Shown here in pieces: positions 15,421 to 24,054 of a stretch of DNA of 42,541 nucleotides; position 1 is the stretch's first letter; every line of letters starts with the position of its first letter. The notes under the pieces were generated by a model that was not told where the DNA came from, ran no database searches, and saw only the letters and a program-made list of their open reading frames with translations. Made by a program: the position numbers and the translations under genes. The DNA is taken from the NCBI GenBank assembly GCA_900757465.1, contig CAAENY010000060.1, forward strand, positions 1 to 42,541, read 5' to 3'. The DNA is from an uncultured Collinsella sp. (GTDB lineage Bacteria > Actinomycetota > Coriobacteriia > Coriobacteriales > Coriobacteriaceae).

Positions 15421-16674
15421 CTATGCGCGCTCATATTTCGTGGAACGCCCAGTCCCCCGCTTTACAACCGCGTTCCGCCCAATCAGTGATTCAAGCGCCG
15501 TCAACGCACGCGCACGGCTCAACCCCGTCTGCTGCTCAATCTCGCCCCGCGACATTATTCGTCCGACCGACAAAGCCTTGAGAACCTGGGCCTCTTCCTC
15601 AGACCCCTCAAAGGCATCGATAACGGGCAATGTGACGGTCACCATGCCGCCGCGAACATCAAATACCGGTCGGCTTAAAGAATCTCGATACGCACGCCTG
15701 ATTCGCGCGATTCCCGTGCCAAATTTCTCGATGTAATCCAGCTTTAAAAAGACCTCGGCGACAATTGGGTTTCTGAGCACGGAAATCTGCCCATACAGGT
15801 ATTGTTCCGTCGTCAAACCGGCAGGCAGCGATCCGGGCGAAGTGACAACGACGCGATCGTCGTACAGGGCAATTTGAACATTCGCTCGAACGTCCCACGT
15901 CCGATGCACCAAAGCGTTTGCAACGGCTTCGCGAAACGCCTCGAGAGGAATTCGATCGGTTTGGACGCGTTCCATCCCTTCGATACGTTCATAACGGTAG
16001 TAGCGTGCAAACATAGCCACCGCCCTGTCCACCTGTTCAATTGCGGATACATTTGTCGCCGACTCACGATCCAAGATCACATCCTCGGTATCACCAAAAC
16101 GGACGCAGTCGATGCCAGGAAAATCATTCTTATCCGCCAAAATCGCCGCAGCGTTGGTATAGCCGTCCTTGCCGAGCAAGCGAAGCGTGCGCATAATATC
16201 CGACGTTAGCTCAGAAATGCCGAGATGTTCGACACACTTTTGCTCGAGCGTGCAAAAACTCAAGTCCTGGCGAGTCGACGTGAGCGCGTCGAACGTTACG
16301 TTGCTGCCTTCGAGCGTCAACCTGCCATACTCAAACCGGTCGACCTCCACCGTTGCCGAATCGTTTCGCCTGTAGGCCTTTCCCTTGCTTCGATAGGGTT
16401 TGTCCTGTCCCTCATAAACCGTAAGGATTACGGTCCCGTGTTTCTCATCGGGCTCGAGCGTGTAACGGGGAGCGGGATCCAAGCTGTCATTAATCATGTT
16501 CTCAATGCGGAGACACTCTGCGACCGGATCTGCAAGGCCGACAGCCACACCCTCGTCATCAACGCCAAACTCAATCTTGCCCGTCCCGTAGTTTGCATAA
16601 GCGCTAACCGTTTTAAGAAACGTCGGCGTAACGCTTTCCTTGTATTCGACTGTAGGGCTCTCTCTAACAACCAT
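15421..16674 (-). CDS. AlbA_2/Schlafen-type regulator with ATPase-like and winged-helix domains
   Basis: A protein of about 417 residues. The N-terminus (ESPTVEYKESVTPTFLKTVS, then IEFGVDDEGVAVGL) is the AlbA_2 nucleic-acid-binding domain. The middle (PLEAFREAVANALVHRTWDV) matches the HATPase_c_4 domain that follows it in this family, and the C-terminus (SRGEIEQQTGLSRARALTAL) is a winged helix. Such proteins are annotated as ATP-dependent transcriptional regulators of poorly known function. Start 16674 has GAAGAGG upstream; the start at 16701 has no ribosome site. A -10 TATAAT lies at 16717-16712 (minus strand), and a 13-bp palindrome lies at 16724-16764. The gene shows no obvious link to pectin metabolism. 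Confidence 0.82.
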   Translation of the reverse strand: MVVRESPTVEYKESVTPTFLKTVSAYANYGTGKIEFGVDDEGVAVGLADPVAECLRIENMINDSLDPAPRYTLEPDEKHGTVILTVYEGQDKPYRSKGKAYRRNDSATVEVDRFEYGRLTLEGSNVTFDALTSTRQDLSFCTLEQKCVEHLGISELTSDIMRTLRLLGKDGYTNAAAILADKNDFPGIDCVRFGDTEDVILDRESATNVSAIEQVDRAVAMFARYYRYERIEGMERVQTDRIPLEAFREAVANALVHRTWDVRANVQIALYDDRVVVTSPGSLPAGLTTEQYLYGQISVLRNPIVAEVFLKLDYIEKFGTGIARIRRAYRDSLSRPVFDVRGGMVTVTLPVIDAFEGSEEEAQVLKALSVGRIMSRGEIEQQTGLSRARALTALESLIGRNAVVKRGTGRSTKYERA

Positions 16675-16723
16675 ACGCCCAACCTCTTCGTTTCGTACCA
16701 TTCATGACCGTATTATAAGACGA

Positions 16724-16764
16724 AAACCGTTTGCGTACTAAATATACCAAGACGCAAACGGTTT
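16724..16764 (-). promoter_or_regulatory. 13-bp inverted repeat, probable operator of the AlbA-type regulator
   Basis: AAACCGTTTGCGT (16724-16736) is exactly mirrored at 16752-16764, directly upstream of the -10 TATAAT. TTTGCGT/ACGCAAA half-sites recur nearby around 16763-16840. Self-regulation by the adjacent gene is inferred. Confidence 0.5.
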
Positions 16765-16964
16765 GCGTCTTGATTTGCGTCCGAAATGAGAATGGAAACT
16801 GCGCTTTCGTACGCTTATTACCAAACGCAAACTATTTTCATTCGGCAACACGCCAACAACCCGGACGAAAAAGGCCCCGAGCTCGTGAGTGAACTGGGGG
16901 GGGCGTCTGCACCGCCTGGGCAGCACAACAACCCCTATTTCATCGCGACTTATGGGGGAGACGA

Positions 16965-17657
16965 TTAGATGGCCGAGTCTTTGGACAGCTCAAAATAGTC
17001 GGGATGTAAGGCGATAACCGGGCCCTGTTCCTCGGGCATCAGATGCAGGTGTGTCTCCGCCAGATAGCTCGCCGTGTCGGTATCGCCCCTCTTAATGGCC
17101 TCGAGAATCCGGCGATGCTGCCGACGAATCGGCTCCCAATCCAGATCCTGCGACACCATACGCAACCAGTTGTATCGCTCAAAATGCGTATTGACGCTCT
17201 TCATCCAATCCCACAACATGTGACGGCCAGCAATCACGAAACACGTCTCATGGAACAGGTTATCCAGGTCGAAAAAGCGACGCGTTTCGCTATGGTCAAG
17301 TGATTCGGACTCGGCAAGAATCTGCTCGAGCCGCTGCTTTTGCTCGGGCGTGGCGGCAGAGCAGCATTTAATAAGCACGCTTCTCTCGAGTTTCTCGCGC
17401 AAGAAACAGGCGTTCTCGGCGTGCTCCATGCTGATTTTTGAGACATAGGTGCCGCTTTTGGGACGCGTTTCCACCAGCTCCTGCTCGCGCAGGCGCACAA
17501 AAGACTCGCGAATGGGCGTGCGCCCGATCCCCGCCTCCTTTTCCAGACCAATCGCCGAAAGGCGCGTGCCGGGCCTGAGCTCGGCATAGATGATCTTGGA
17601 GCGCAGTGCGTTGTATGCCTGATCTTGCAGGCTCTGATAATGCTGGTGTTGTTCCAT
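16965..17657 (-). CDS. GntR family regulator, FadR/FCD subfamily
   Basis: A 230-residue transcription factor. Residues 1-75 are the GntR winged helix (QAYNALRSKIIYAELRPGTR, then EAGIGRTPIRESFVRLREQ). Residues about 85-215 are the all-helical FCD effector domain, with the histidines expected for metal-assisted acid binding (FHETC, ETHLHLMP). FCD regulators commonly sense uronates, KDG or other carboxylates, and this gene is divergent from kduD with a 391-bp gap, so control of kduD-dhuI or the wider uronate region is likely. ATG 17657 has a GAGGG site; the longer frame to 17735 is not family-like. Confidence 0.85.
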   Translation of the reverse strand: MEQHQHYQSLQDQAYNALRSKIIYAELRPGTRLSAIGLEKEAGIGRTPIRESFVRLREQELVETRPKSGTYVSKISMEHAENACFLREKLERSVLIKCCSAATPEQKQRLEQILAESESLDHSETRRFFDLDNLFHETCFVIAGRHMLWDWMKSVNTHFERYNWLRMVSQDLDWEPIRRQHRRILEAIKRGDTDTASYLAETHLHLMPEEQGPVIALHPDYFELSKDSAI

Positions 17658-17721
17658 AAAGCCCTCGGATGAAGCCCACGGTTTGTCGAATATCTCTCCA
17701 CGTAATACTATCGCATCCTGC

Positions 17722-17758
17722 GGCGCTCCCCGCACAGGTTATGACCATGCCGCTCTGC
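17722..17758. repeat. 37-nt dispersed repeat, copy 2
   Basis: The second copy of the repeat at 14935-14971, inside the 391-bp gap between the GntR gene and kduD. In the rest of this gap, one plus-strand frame (about 17770-17945) reads plausibly as protein (for example AAHNAMYLHLVYNRNMIAES) but has no start or recognised family. The end of the gap carries the kduD operators. Confidence 0.5.
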
Positions 17759-17931
17759 CCTTTTGAGCCGCAGATGGCCGGCATAGCCGCAAAGCGCGCA
17801 ACCCCACCGCGGCGCATAATGCGATGTATTTGCACCTGGTCTACAACCGCAACATGATTGCGGAGAGCGCACAGGCACAGAGCGAATGGCGGGCATCGCG
17901 ACAATCGTCCATAACCGTTCGCGTAATAAAA

Positions 17932-17943
17932 GTGAACGTTCAC
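17932..17943 (+). promoter_or_regulatory. TGAACGTTCA operator upstream of kduD
   Basis: GTGAACGTTCAC is a perfect 12-bp palindrome of the LacI type (central CpG). The same sequence recurs before three other uronate/pectin transcription units in this window. Confidence 0.7.
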
Positions 17944-18022
17944 CTAATTCTAAGAATAGCTGGGTTTTAATTCATCTCCTTCTCCTATACTGAGCTTGTA
18001 TTAGAAACAAGACTTATATAGA

Positions 18023-18032
18023 TGAACGTTTC
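18023..18032 (+). promoter_or_regulatory. Degenerate TGAACGTT operator in the kduD leader
   Basis: TGAACGTTTC matches eight of ten positions of the palindrome and lies 17 bp before the kduD start codon, after TATATA. It could be a second repressor site together with 17932-17943. Confidence 0.45.
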
Positions 18033-18048
18033 TTTTGGAAGGATTGCT

Positions 18049-18858
18049 ATGTCTGATCTTATGGACAGCTTCCGCCTAGATGGCAAGGTCGCGTTGGTGA
18101 CCGGCGCCACCTACGGTATTGGCATGGCCATTGCCGAGGCGCTCGGCGAGGCCGGGGCCAAGATTGCCTTTAACGCCCGTCACGCCGACAAAGTCGCCGA
18201 GGCCGAAAAGCACTACCGTGAACTGGGCTTTGATGCTCACGGCTATGTTGCCGACGTTACCGACGAGACCGTCGTCGCCGAGCTCATAGCGAAGATCGAG
18301 GCAGATTTTGGCACCACGCCCGACATTCTGGTCAACAACGCCGGCGTCATCCAGCGCACCCCGATGCTCGACATGAGTGCCGAGGACTTCCGCCGCGTCG
18401 TCGATATCGACCTCAACGCACCGTTTATCGTGTCCAAGGCCTGCCTGCCCGGCATGATCGCCAAGGGCCACGGCAAGATCATCAATATCTGCTCGATGAT
18501 GAGCGAACTGGGTCGCGAGACCATCGCCGGCTATGCCGCCGCCAAGGGCGGACTCAAGATGCTCACCAAGAACATCTGCTCCGAGTTCGGCGAGGCCAAC
18601 ATCCAGTGCAACGGCATTGGGCCCGGCTATATCGCCACGCCGCAAACCGCACCGCTGCGCGAGACGCAGCCCGACGGCAGCCGCCACCCATTTGACCAGT
18701 TCATCATTGCCAAGACGCCGGCGGCCCGTTGGGGCACGCCCGAGGACCTGAAGGGCCCCGCTGTGTTCCTGGCTTCCGACGCATCGAACTTTGTCAACGG
18801 GCACATTCTGTACGTCGATGGCGGCATCCTGGCCTACATCGGCAAACAGCCGCAGTAA
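18049..18858 (+). CDS. kduD: 2-deoxy-D-gluconate 3-dehydrogenase / 2,5-diketo-3-deoxygluconate reductase
   Basis: A 269-residue short-chain dehydrogenase with TGATYGIG (18-25) for NAD(H), NNAG (96-99), catalytic Ser149, and Tyr162-x3-Lys166. KduD/DhuD enzymes reduce 2,5-diketo-3-deoxygluconate (DKII) to KDG, or the reverse with deoxygluconate. The partner 30 bp downstream is an RpiB-fold isomerase like DhuI, the same pair described in streptococcal unsaturated uronate catabolism. Start 18049 follows GGAAGGATT. Transcription is probably controlled through the TGAACGTTCA sites. Confidence 0.9.
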   Translation: MSDLMDSFRLDGKVALVTGATYGIGMAIAEALGEAGAKIAFNARHADKVAEAEKHYRELGFDAHGYVADVTDETVVAELIAKIEADFGTTPDILVNNAGVIQRTPMLDMSAEDFRRVVDIDLNAPFIVSKACLPGMIAKGHGKIINICSMMSELGRETIAGYAAAKGGLKMLTKNICSEFGEANIQCNGIGPGYIATPQTAPLRETQPDGSRHPFDQFIIAKTPAARWGTPEDLKGPAVFLASDASNFVNGHILYVDGGILAYIGKQPQ

Positions 18859-18888
18859 AAAAACTGAAAAACTGAAAGGTTAACTCCC

Positions 18889-19530
18889 ATGAAGATCGCT
18901 CTGATCAACGAGAATTCTCAGAACTCCAAGAACCCCATGATCGAGGCTGCACTTAAGAAGGTTGTTGAGCCCATGGGCCACACCGTCTTTAACTATGGCA
19001 TGTATGCCGACGCCGGCTCCAAGCCCCTCACCTACGTGCAGAACGGCATTCTTGCCGCCGTGCTGCTGAACTCCGGCGCCGCCGACTACGTCGTGACTGG
19101 CTGCGGCACCGGCGAAGGCGCCATGCTCGCCTGCAACTCCTTCCCCGGCGTGCTGTGCGGCCATATTGCCGACCCGCTCGACGCCTACACCTTTGCCCAG
19201 GTCAACGATGGCAACGCCGTCGCCATGCCCTTCGCTCTCAAGAACGGCTGGGGCCAGGAGCTCAACCTCGAGTACACCTTCGAGAAGCTCTTTGGCTTTG
19301 GTTCGGGCAACGGCTACCCCGCCGAGCGCGTTGAGCCCGAGCAGCGCAACAAGAAGATCCTCGATGGCGTGCGCGCTGTGACCATGCGTCCGCTCGTCGA
19401 CGTCCTGGGCGAGATCGACCAGGACCTGGTGAAGGGCGCCCTCGCTGGCGAGCACTTCCAGGAGTACTTCTTTGCCAACGCCACCGACGAGGCCATCATC
19501 GCCAAGGTCAAGGAGATCTTGAGCCTCTAA
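18889..19530 (+). CDS. RpiB/LacAB-family isomerase, DhuI-like
   Basis: A 213-residue protein of the sugar-phosphate isomerase RpiB/LacA/LacB fold, with the family's Cys-containing loop GCGTGEG (71-77). It is larger than typical RpiB (about 150 residues), and its size matches DhuI, which isomerises 4-deoxy-L-threo-5-hexosulose uronate (DKI) to DKII in streptococci. Being directly behind kduD, with no kduI in the window, makes this the best assignment. It would join the product of the GH105 enzyme to the KDG route. The terminator at 19558-19597 ends the two-gene unit. Confidence 0.8.
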   Translation: MKIALINENSQNSKNPMIEAALKKVVEPMGHTVFNYGMYADAGSKPLTYVQNGILAAVLLNSGAADYVVTGCGTGEGAMLACNSFPGVLCGHIADPLDAYTFAQVNDGNAVAMPFALKNGWGQELNLEYTFEKLFGFGSGNGYPAERVEPEQRNKKILDGVRAVTMRPLVDVLGEIDQDLVKGALAGEHFQEYFFANATDEAIIAKVKEILSL

Positions 19531-19557
19531 TCGCACGACTCATCGCAGCCAACGCAA

Positions 19558-19597
19558 GCGGCGGCCGCCCCGAAGCCCGGGACGGCCGCCGCTTTTT
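19558..19597 (+). terminator. Terminator after kduD-dhuI
   Basis: GCGGCGGCCG (19558-19567) pairs with CGGCCGCCGC (19583-19592), followed by TTTTT. Confidence 0.92.
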
Positions 19598-19616
19598 GCT
19601 ATCGAATGGTGCAGAG

Positions 19617-19662
19617 GGGTCAGATACCTAGGCACCACGTTGGTGCAAAGCAGCCTGTCCCC
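19617..19662. repeat. Small palindromic repeat with CTGTCCCC core
   Basis: AGGGGTCAG and CTGTCCCCCT border a hairpin GCACCA-CGT-TGGTGC. Similar GGGACAG/CTGTCCC sequences occur at 8297-8306 and 38606-38679, suggesting a dispersed intergenic repeat family. Confidence 0.35.
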
Positions 19663-19679
19663 CTAGCGCCAGGGGTTGA

Positions 19680-21629
19680 CTAGAGCTCGCAGGCAACCTT
19701 GTAGCCATCGCCGATGGCGTCGCGGATGTTGCCGCACTTGTTGGCATCGCCCAGCACGTGGGTGGCAACACCGGCTGCAGCCAGGTCGTCAGCCAGCTTG
19801 GTATTGGGACGATAGCCCATGGCAAGCACCAGCGTATCGGCACCGGTGATGGTGTGGACCTCGCCGTCCTTCTCGTAGCTGATAGTGTCCTCGGTGATCT
19901 CGGTCACCTTGGCCTCGGTCAGCACGTGAACGCCCTTGGAGAGCATGCGTGTGATAAGAACCGCGCGACCGGCGCCGCCCTCGTTGGCGGCGAGCGTTTT
20001 GGTCATCTCGATGACGGTGACATCGCGATTGGCCGGCGACAAGTCGTTGACCAGCGGGGCCAGGTAATCGGCCGTCTCGCAGCCAACGGTGCCGCCGCCC
20101 ACGATGACGATCTTCTTGCCCGGGAAAGCCTTGCCACCCAGCAGGTCGTCGGCCGTCATAACCTGCTTAAAGCTCTGCATAAAGGCCGGAGCGATGGGCT
20201 CGGCGCCATAAGCCAGGACAACTTCGTAACCCGCGTAGTCACGCTGAATGTCCTCGGCAGTAAGCTCGGTGCCAAATACGCACTTCACGCCGGCCTCGGC
20301 CAGGCGACGGTACTGATACTTGATCACGCGGGTGAGCTCCTGCTTTGCCGGCGGAACGGCCGCGATGCGCATCTCGCCGCCCGGTTCGTCCTGCTTGTCC
20401 ACGAGCACCACGTTGTGGCCGCGCTTGGCGGCAATGTAGGCCGCCTCCATACCCGCAGGACCGGCACCCACAACCAGCACGTTCTTGACCTCGGCGGCAG
20501 GCTCGTAGCCAGCCTCGTCGCGCTCCACGTCCGGGTTGACAGTGCAGGAGATGCGCTTGCCAAACATAATGCCGTTCAGGCAGCGCAGGCAGCCGATGCA
20601 GGGGCGGATGTCGTCGGCGTTGCCGGCAGCGGCCTTATTGCAGAACTCGGCATCGCACAGATTGGCGCGGCCCATCATGCAGATGTCGGCAGCGCCGTCC
20701 TCGATCAGCTCCTCGGCGATCCAGGCCTCGTTAATGCGTCCGACGGTGGCGACGGGAATGTTGACGTGCTTCTTGATCTCGCGCGAGCAGGCGGCATGCG
20801 AGGCCTGCTGCGTACCGGCGGCGGGAATCGCGGAGCCGCGCTTGATGGTGGTGCCGCCCGACACATGAATCATGTCGACGCCGGCCTTCTCCAGGCGACG
20901 CGAGACGTAGATCATGTCGTTGAGGGTCAGGCCGCCATCGGTGTACTCGTCGCCCGAGATACGGACGTCGATGATAAAGTCCTTGCCGCAGCGCTCGCGA
21001 ATCTCAGCGATGACCTCGAGCAGGAAGCGCATACGGGCGTCGAGCGAGCCACCGTACTCATCGGTACGCTTGTTGTAGAGCGGAGTCAAAAAGCCGCCGA
21101 GCATACCGTGGGCGTGCGCCGCATGGACCTCGACGCCGTCGACGCCAGCCTTCTGCATACGCACGGCAGCGTCGCCAAACTGATGCGTGAGCGTATGGAT
21201 CTCGTCGACCGTGATGGGACGCGGTGCCTCGCGGGCGTAAGACGGGCCCACAAAGGACGGAGCGATCAGGCGAGGCGTGCCCGGAATGTTAAAGGCCATG
21301 TAGGCGGGGTGGAAGAGCTGCGGCATGATCTTGCAGCCATACTCGTGGACAGCCGCGGCGAGCTTTTCCCAGCCGGGGATAAACGTGTCGTCGTAGCAGC
21401 ACATGTCACCCGGCAGATAGGTATAGGTAGGCTCGACCGTCACGACCTCGGTAATGATGAGGCCCACGCCGCCCTTGGCGCGGGCACGGTAATGATCGAC
21501 CAAGTCGTCGGTCACATAGCCATGATCGGCCAGGTTGGTTGACACTGGCGGCATAAAGACGCGGTTCTTGACCTCGGTTGTACCGACCTTGATCGGGCTA
21601 AAGAGCATCGGGTAGGCAGAGGACTCCAT
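19680..21629 (-). CDS. Old Yellow Enzyme-type NADH:flavin oxidoreductase (FadH/BaiCD/enoate reductase-like)
   Basis: A 649-residue flavoenzyme. Residues 1-330 are the FMN-binding TIM barrel (LFSPIKVGTTEVKNRVFMPP, then GVDGVEVHAAHAHG). Cysteines 344, 347, 350 and 362 suggest an iron-sulfur cluster. Residues about 375-645 bind FAD/NAD(P)H (VLVVGAGPAGMEAAYIAAKRG-like and IVIVGGGTVGCETADYL). Relatives reduce C=C bonds conjugated to a carboxyl or carbonyl group. Start 21629 follows GAAAGGAAG. It is last in the run of genes after GH105, behind a GltD-like flavoprotein, so it probably belongs to uronate or plant-cell-wall metabolism. The substrate is unknown; unsaturated galacturonate, which has a conjugated C4=C5 bond, is a speculative candidate. 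Confidence 0.88.
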   Translation of the reverse strand: MESSAYPMLFSPIKVGTTEVKNRVFMPPVSTNLADHGYVTDDLVDHYRARAKGGVGLIITEVVTVEPTYTYLPGDMCCYDDTFIPGWEKLAAAVHEYGCKIMPQLFHPAYMAFNIPGTPRLIAPSFVGPSYAREAPRPITVDEIHTLTHQFGDAAVRMQKAGVDGVEVHAAHAHGMLGGFLTPLYNKRTDEYGGSLDARMRFLLEVIAEIRERCGKDFIIDVRISGDEYTDGGLTLNDMIYVSRRLEKAGVDMIHVSGGTTIKRGSAIPAAGTQQASHAACSREIKKHVNIPVATVGRINEAWIAEELIEDGAADICMMGRANLCDAEFCNKAAAGNADDIRPCIGCLRCLNGIMFGKRISCTVNPDVERDEAGYEPAAEVKNVLVVGAGPAGMEAAYIAAKRGHNVVLVDKQDEPGGEMRIAAVPPAKQELTRVIKYQYRRLAEAGVKCVFGTELTAEDIQRDYAGYEVVLAYGAEPIAPAFMQSFKQVMTADDLLGGKAFPGKKIVIVGGGTVGCETADYLAPLVNDLSPANRDVTVIEMTKTLAANEGGAGRAVLITRMLSKGVHVLTEAKVTEITEDTISYEKDGEVHTITGADTLVLAMGYRPNTKLADDLAAAGVATHVLGDANKCGNIRDAIGDGYKVACEL

Positions 21630-21744
21630 ACAGGCTTCCTTTCGTTTGAGCCGCTCGGCGGCAGTTGCTAACGTACCTATCGTATCAGCAACTGCGCAGC
21701 TCCCAACCGTACGAGCCCCCCAGCTTCTGCTCGGCCCACAAAAA

Positions 21745-21811
21745 AGTTGCGGTGGAATAGTTCCTGTATGAGACTCTTGGCGCACCAAACAGGAACTATT
21801 TCACCGCAACT
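21745..21811. repeat. 23-bp near-perfect inverted repeat
   Basis: Bases 21745-21767 (beginning AGTTGCGGTGG) are complementary to 21789-21811 with one mismatch and a 21-nt loop. It lies between the GltD-like and OYE-like genes and could lower expression of the second one. On the minus strand AGTTGCGGTGAAATAG leads into the hairpin, and a T-rich run (TTTTTTGTG) follows it. Confidence 0.6.
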
Positions 21812-21826
21812 GATGGGTGGGATGGG

Positions 21827-23044
21827 TTAGAGGCCCAGGTAGGTGATCATGCCTTCGACGGCGAGCTTGGCGCCGGCCACGGCATGGACCACGGTGAGCG
21901 GGCCGTTGACCACATCACCGGCGGCAAAGACGCCCGGCACGGTGGTCATGCCGTGCTCATCGACCGAAAGAAGGCCGCGGTGGTCGGTCTCCAGACCGCC
22001 CGTCGTAAGCACAAGCTTGTCCTTGGGCACCTGCGAGGCCGCAATCACAACCGTGTCGGCGGACACATGGTCGAGCTCTTCCTCGTAACCCACCACGTTG
22101 TTGTCCTCGTCAAAGATAGCTGTCTCGAACACCGGACCGTTATCGTCGATGGCGCAGATCGCCTTGCCGCGCACGATCTCGGCACCGTCAAGCTCGGTCA
22201 GCTCGACCTCGTCATCGATGGCCGAGATATGGCGCGATCGGGCATACACGGTAACCTTGCGAGCACCCGAGCGCAGGGCCGTACGGGCAACATCCATGGC
22301 AACGTTGCCGGCGCCGATAACCGCCACGCTCTGCCCGATCGCCACGCTCGTGGGATCGACCAGGTAATCGATACCAAACAGCACGTTGCCGCGCGACTCG
22401 CCGGGAATGCCCAACTTACGGGCGCGCCAGGTACCGGTACCCACAAAGACCGCATCGTAGCCGTCGCGCAGCAAGTCATCGATATGCAGTGCGCCGCCGA
22501 TGGTAGTCGAGGGGCGAACGCGCACGCCGAGCGAGCACATCACGTGACGGTACTTTTGCACGAGTGCACGGGGCAGGCGGAACTCAGGGATACCGTACTC
22601 CAGCACACCGCCGATCTCGGGGCGCTGTTCAAACACCGTGACGGCACAACCCAGCTGGGCCATCTTAATAGCCACGGTAATACCGGCAGGACCGGAACCG
22701 ACCACGGCAACCTGTTTGCCGCACGGCGGCGCGGGCTTCCACTCCTTGCGGTCCAAATACGCTGTCGAGATATAGTTCTCGATGCTCGAAAAATGTACCG
22801 GCGCACCCTTGCGGCCCTGGATGCACGCGCCCTCGCACTGGCCCGAATGGTTGCAGATCATGGAGCAGACCGCGCTCATGGGATTGTTCTGGAACAGCAG
22901 CTCGCCCGCCTCTTCCAGACGACGCTGTTTGAACAGGTCGATGACCTGCGGAATGGGCGTCTGAACCGGGCAGCCTTTAAGCTGACAGAACGCCTTTTTG
23001 CAACCTAGGCAACGATTCGCCTCTTCGACAATGTGGATAGCCAC
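21827..23044 (-). CDS. GltD-like FAD/NAD(P)-dependent oxidoreductase
   Basis: A protein of about 405 residues related to the small subunit of glutamate synthase and to NfnB/DPYD-like electron-transfer modules. The N-terminus has clustered cysteines for iron-sulfur binding (CLGCKKAFCQLKGCP and CSMICNHSGQCEGAC), then VAVVGSGPAGITVAIKMAQLG for FAD and SVAVIGAGNVAMDVARTALR for NAD(P)H, ending AAGDVVNGPLTVVHAVAGAK. No large glutamate synthase subunit is adjacent. GTG 23044 is preferred because AAGGGGAG lies upstream. Its place between a TIM-barrel sugar gene and the OYE-like reductase suggests that it feeds electrons to that reductase. The family call is firm; the partner is inferred. Confidence 0.88.
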   Translation of the reverse strand: MAIHIVEEANRCLGCKKAFCQLKGCPVQTPIPQVIDLFKQRRLEEAGELLFQNNPMSAVCSMICNHSGQCEGACIQGRKGAPVHFSSIENYISTAYLDRKEWKPAPPCGKQVAVVGSGPAGITVAIKMAQLGCAVTVFEQRPEIGGVLEYGIPEFRLPRALVQKYRHVMCSLGVRVRPSTTIGGALHIDDLLRDGYDAVFVGTGTWRARKLGIPGESRGNVLFGIDYLVDPTSVAIGQSVAVIGAGNVAMDVARTALRSGARKVTVYARSRHISAIDDEVELTELDGAEIVRGKAICAIDDNGPVFETAIFDEDNNVVGYEEELDHVSADTVVIAASQVPKDKLVLTTGGLETDHRGLLSVDEHGMTTVPGVFAAGDVVNGPLTVVHAVAGAKLAVEGMITYLGL

Positions 23045-23147
23045 GCAACTCCCCTTTTTGATGTAATCCAATGGGGCGACGATAAAGACCCTTCACCGCC
23101 GCCCCCAATTAGGCAAACTCAATCGGCCGCCACGGCAAAAGCCAATG

Positions 23148-24053
23148 CTATATCTCGCGATGCGAGGCCCCGCAGCGAGCGGACATGTGCTCGAGCGTCG
23201 CCAGGCAGCCAGCCGCCGTCGCCGGCACGCTGTTCTCGACCACGCAGGAAATCCCAGGGCAGGCGGCAGCCGCCCAGGCCACCACGGGCTCAAAGTCATA
23301 TCGTCCCGTCTCGCCCACGCCGTGGCACACCAGGCGCGAACCCGTACCGTCGCACCAACCGGCTTCGTCCTCGTTGTTAACGACCTCAAAATCCTTGGCG
23401 TGCAGAACGCGGATTTTGCTGCCGCATAGGTAAAGCATGCGCGTTGTGATTTCCTGCGCCTGGGCAACGACACTAGGGTGCAGCAGCGACACCGGATCGT
23501 AAATCACGCCGAGCGTTGGACTCGAGACGCGCTCCAGCACCTCACGGCAGCGATCCGGCGTGTTGACCGTCTCGTTCCAACCGGGCTCGATCAGAATTTG
23601 CCCACCCACGGCTTCGGCGCACTCGCAGACGTGCGCGAGTCCGTCCATAAAAGCACCGAGTGCCTCGTCGGTCATGCGGTCGTCAGCGACACGGTTCTGC
23701 GCGTTGGGGCGACCGGTCTCGGTGCCAACGGGGCATCCGCCGAGCATTTGGGCAAAGTTCAAGCATGCCTCGTACTCGGCAAAGTTATCCAGGAGCTGTT
23801 GGCGATCGGGCGTCGCCAGATTCTTATAGCAGCCAAACACCGCCACCGTAACGCCCGCCTCATCGAGTACCGCACGCAAGTGATCGGCAAGCTCGCGGGT
23901 CAGGCCTCCCCGATCGATCCCCATCGATGCGTAGAGCACCTTGCTCGGCAGCTGAATGCACGAAAAGCCCAGCTCTCCTGCCATGCGAATGCGTTCCTCG
24001 ACGGTTCCCTGCGGAAGGTCGTGCAAACGTACGCCCGGAGTAATGGCCCCCAC
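23148..24053 (-). CDS. Sugar phosphate isomerase/epimerase family TIM-barrel protein
   Basis: A protein of about 301 residues of the xylose-isomerase-like TIM-barrel (AP_endonuc_2/COG1082) family. Features are GFSCIQLPSKVLY near the start, ILIEPGWNETVNT with a metal-binding Glu, VIYDPVSLLHP, RVLHAKDFEV and a C-terminal VVENS. These acidic and histidine positions bind a divalent metal in relatives. GTG 24053 starts 1 nt after the GH105 stop and has AAGGGG about 10 nt upstream; ATG 24077 is an alternative without a ribosome site. Tight coupling to GH105 points to epimerisation or isomerisation of a uronate or rhamnose-type product. The exact reaction is unknown. Confidence 0.82.
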   Translation of the reverse strand: MGAITPGVRLHDLPQGTVEERIRMAGELGFSCIQLPSKVLYASMGIDRGGLTRELADHLRAVLDEAGVTVAVFGCYKNLATPDRQQLLDNFAEYEACLNFAQMLGGCPVGTETGRPNAQNRVADDRMTDEALGAFMDGLAHVCECAEAVGGQILIEPGWNETVNTPDRCREVLERVSSPTLGVIYDPVSLLHPSVVAQAQEITTRMLYLCGSKIRVLHAKDFEVVNNEDEAGWCDGTGSRLVCHGVGETGRYDFEPVVAWAAAACPGISCVVENSVPATAAGCLATLEHMSARCGASHREI

Positions 24054-24054
24054 G

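Noticed and set aside
16786..16968. 60-codon plus-strand frame between the AlbA-type and GntR genes
   Set aside because: No ribosome site, contains a poly-G run and overlaps the GntR stop; too weak to call a gene although its composition is not absurd.
17770..17945. Possible coding fragment (AAHNAMYLHLVYNRNMIAES and on) upstream of kduD
   Set aside because: No start codon with a ribosome site, no family recognised, and it runs into the operator; mentioned only as gap content.
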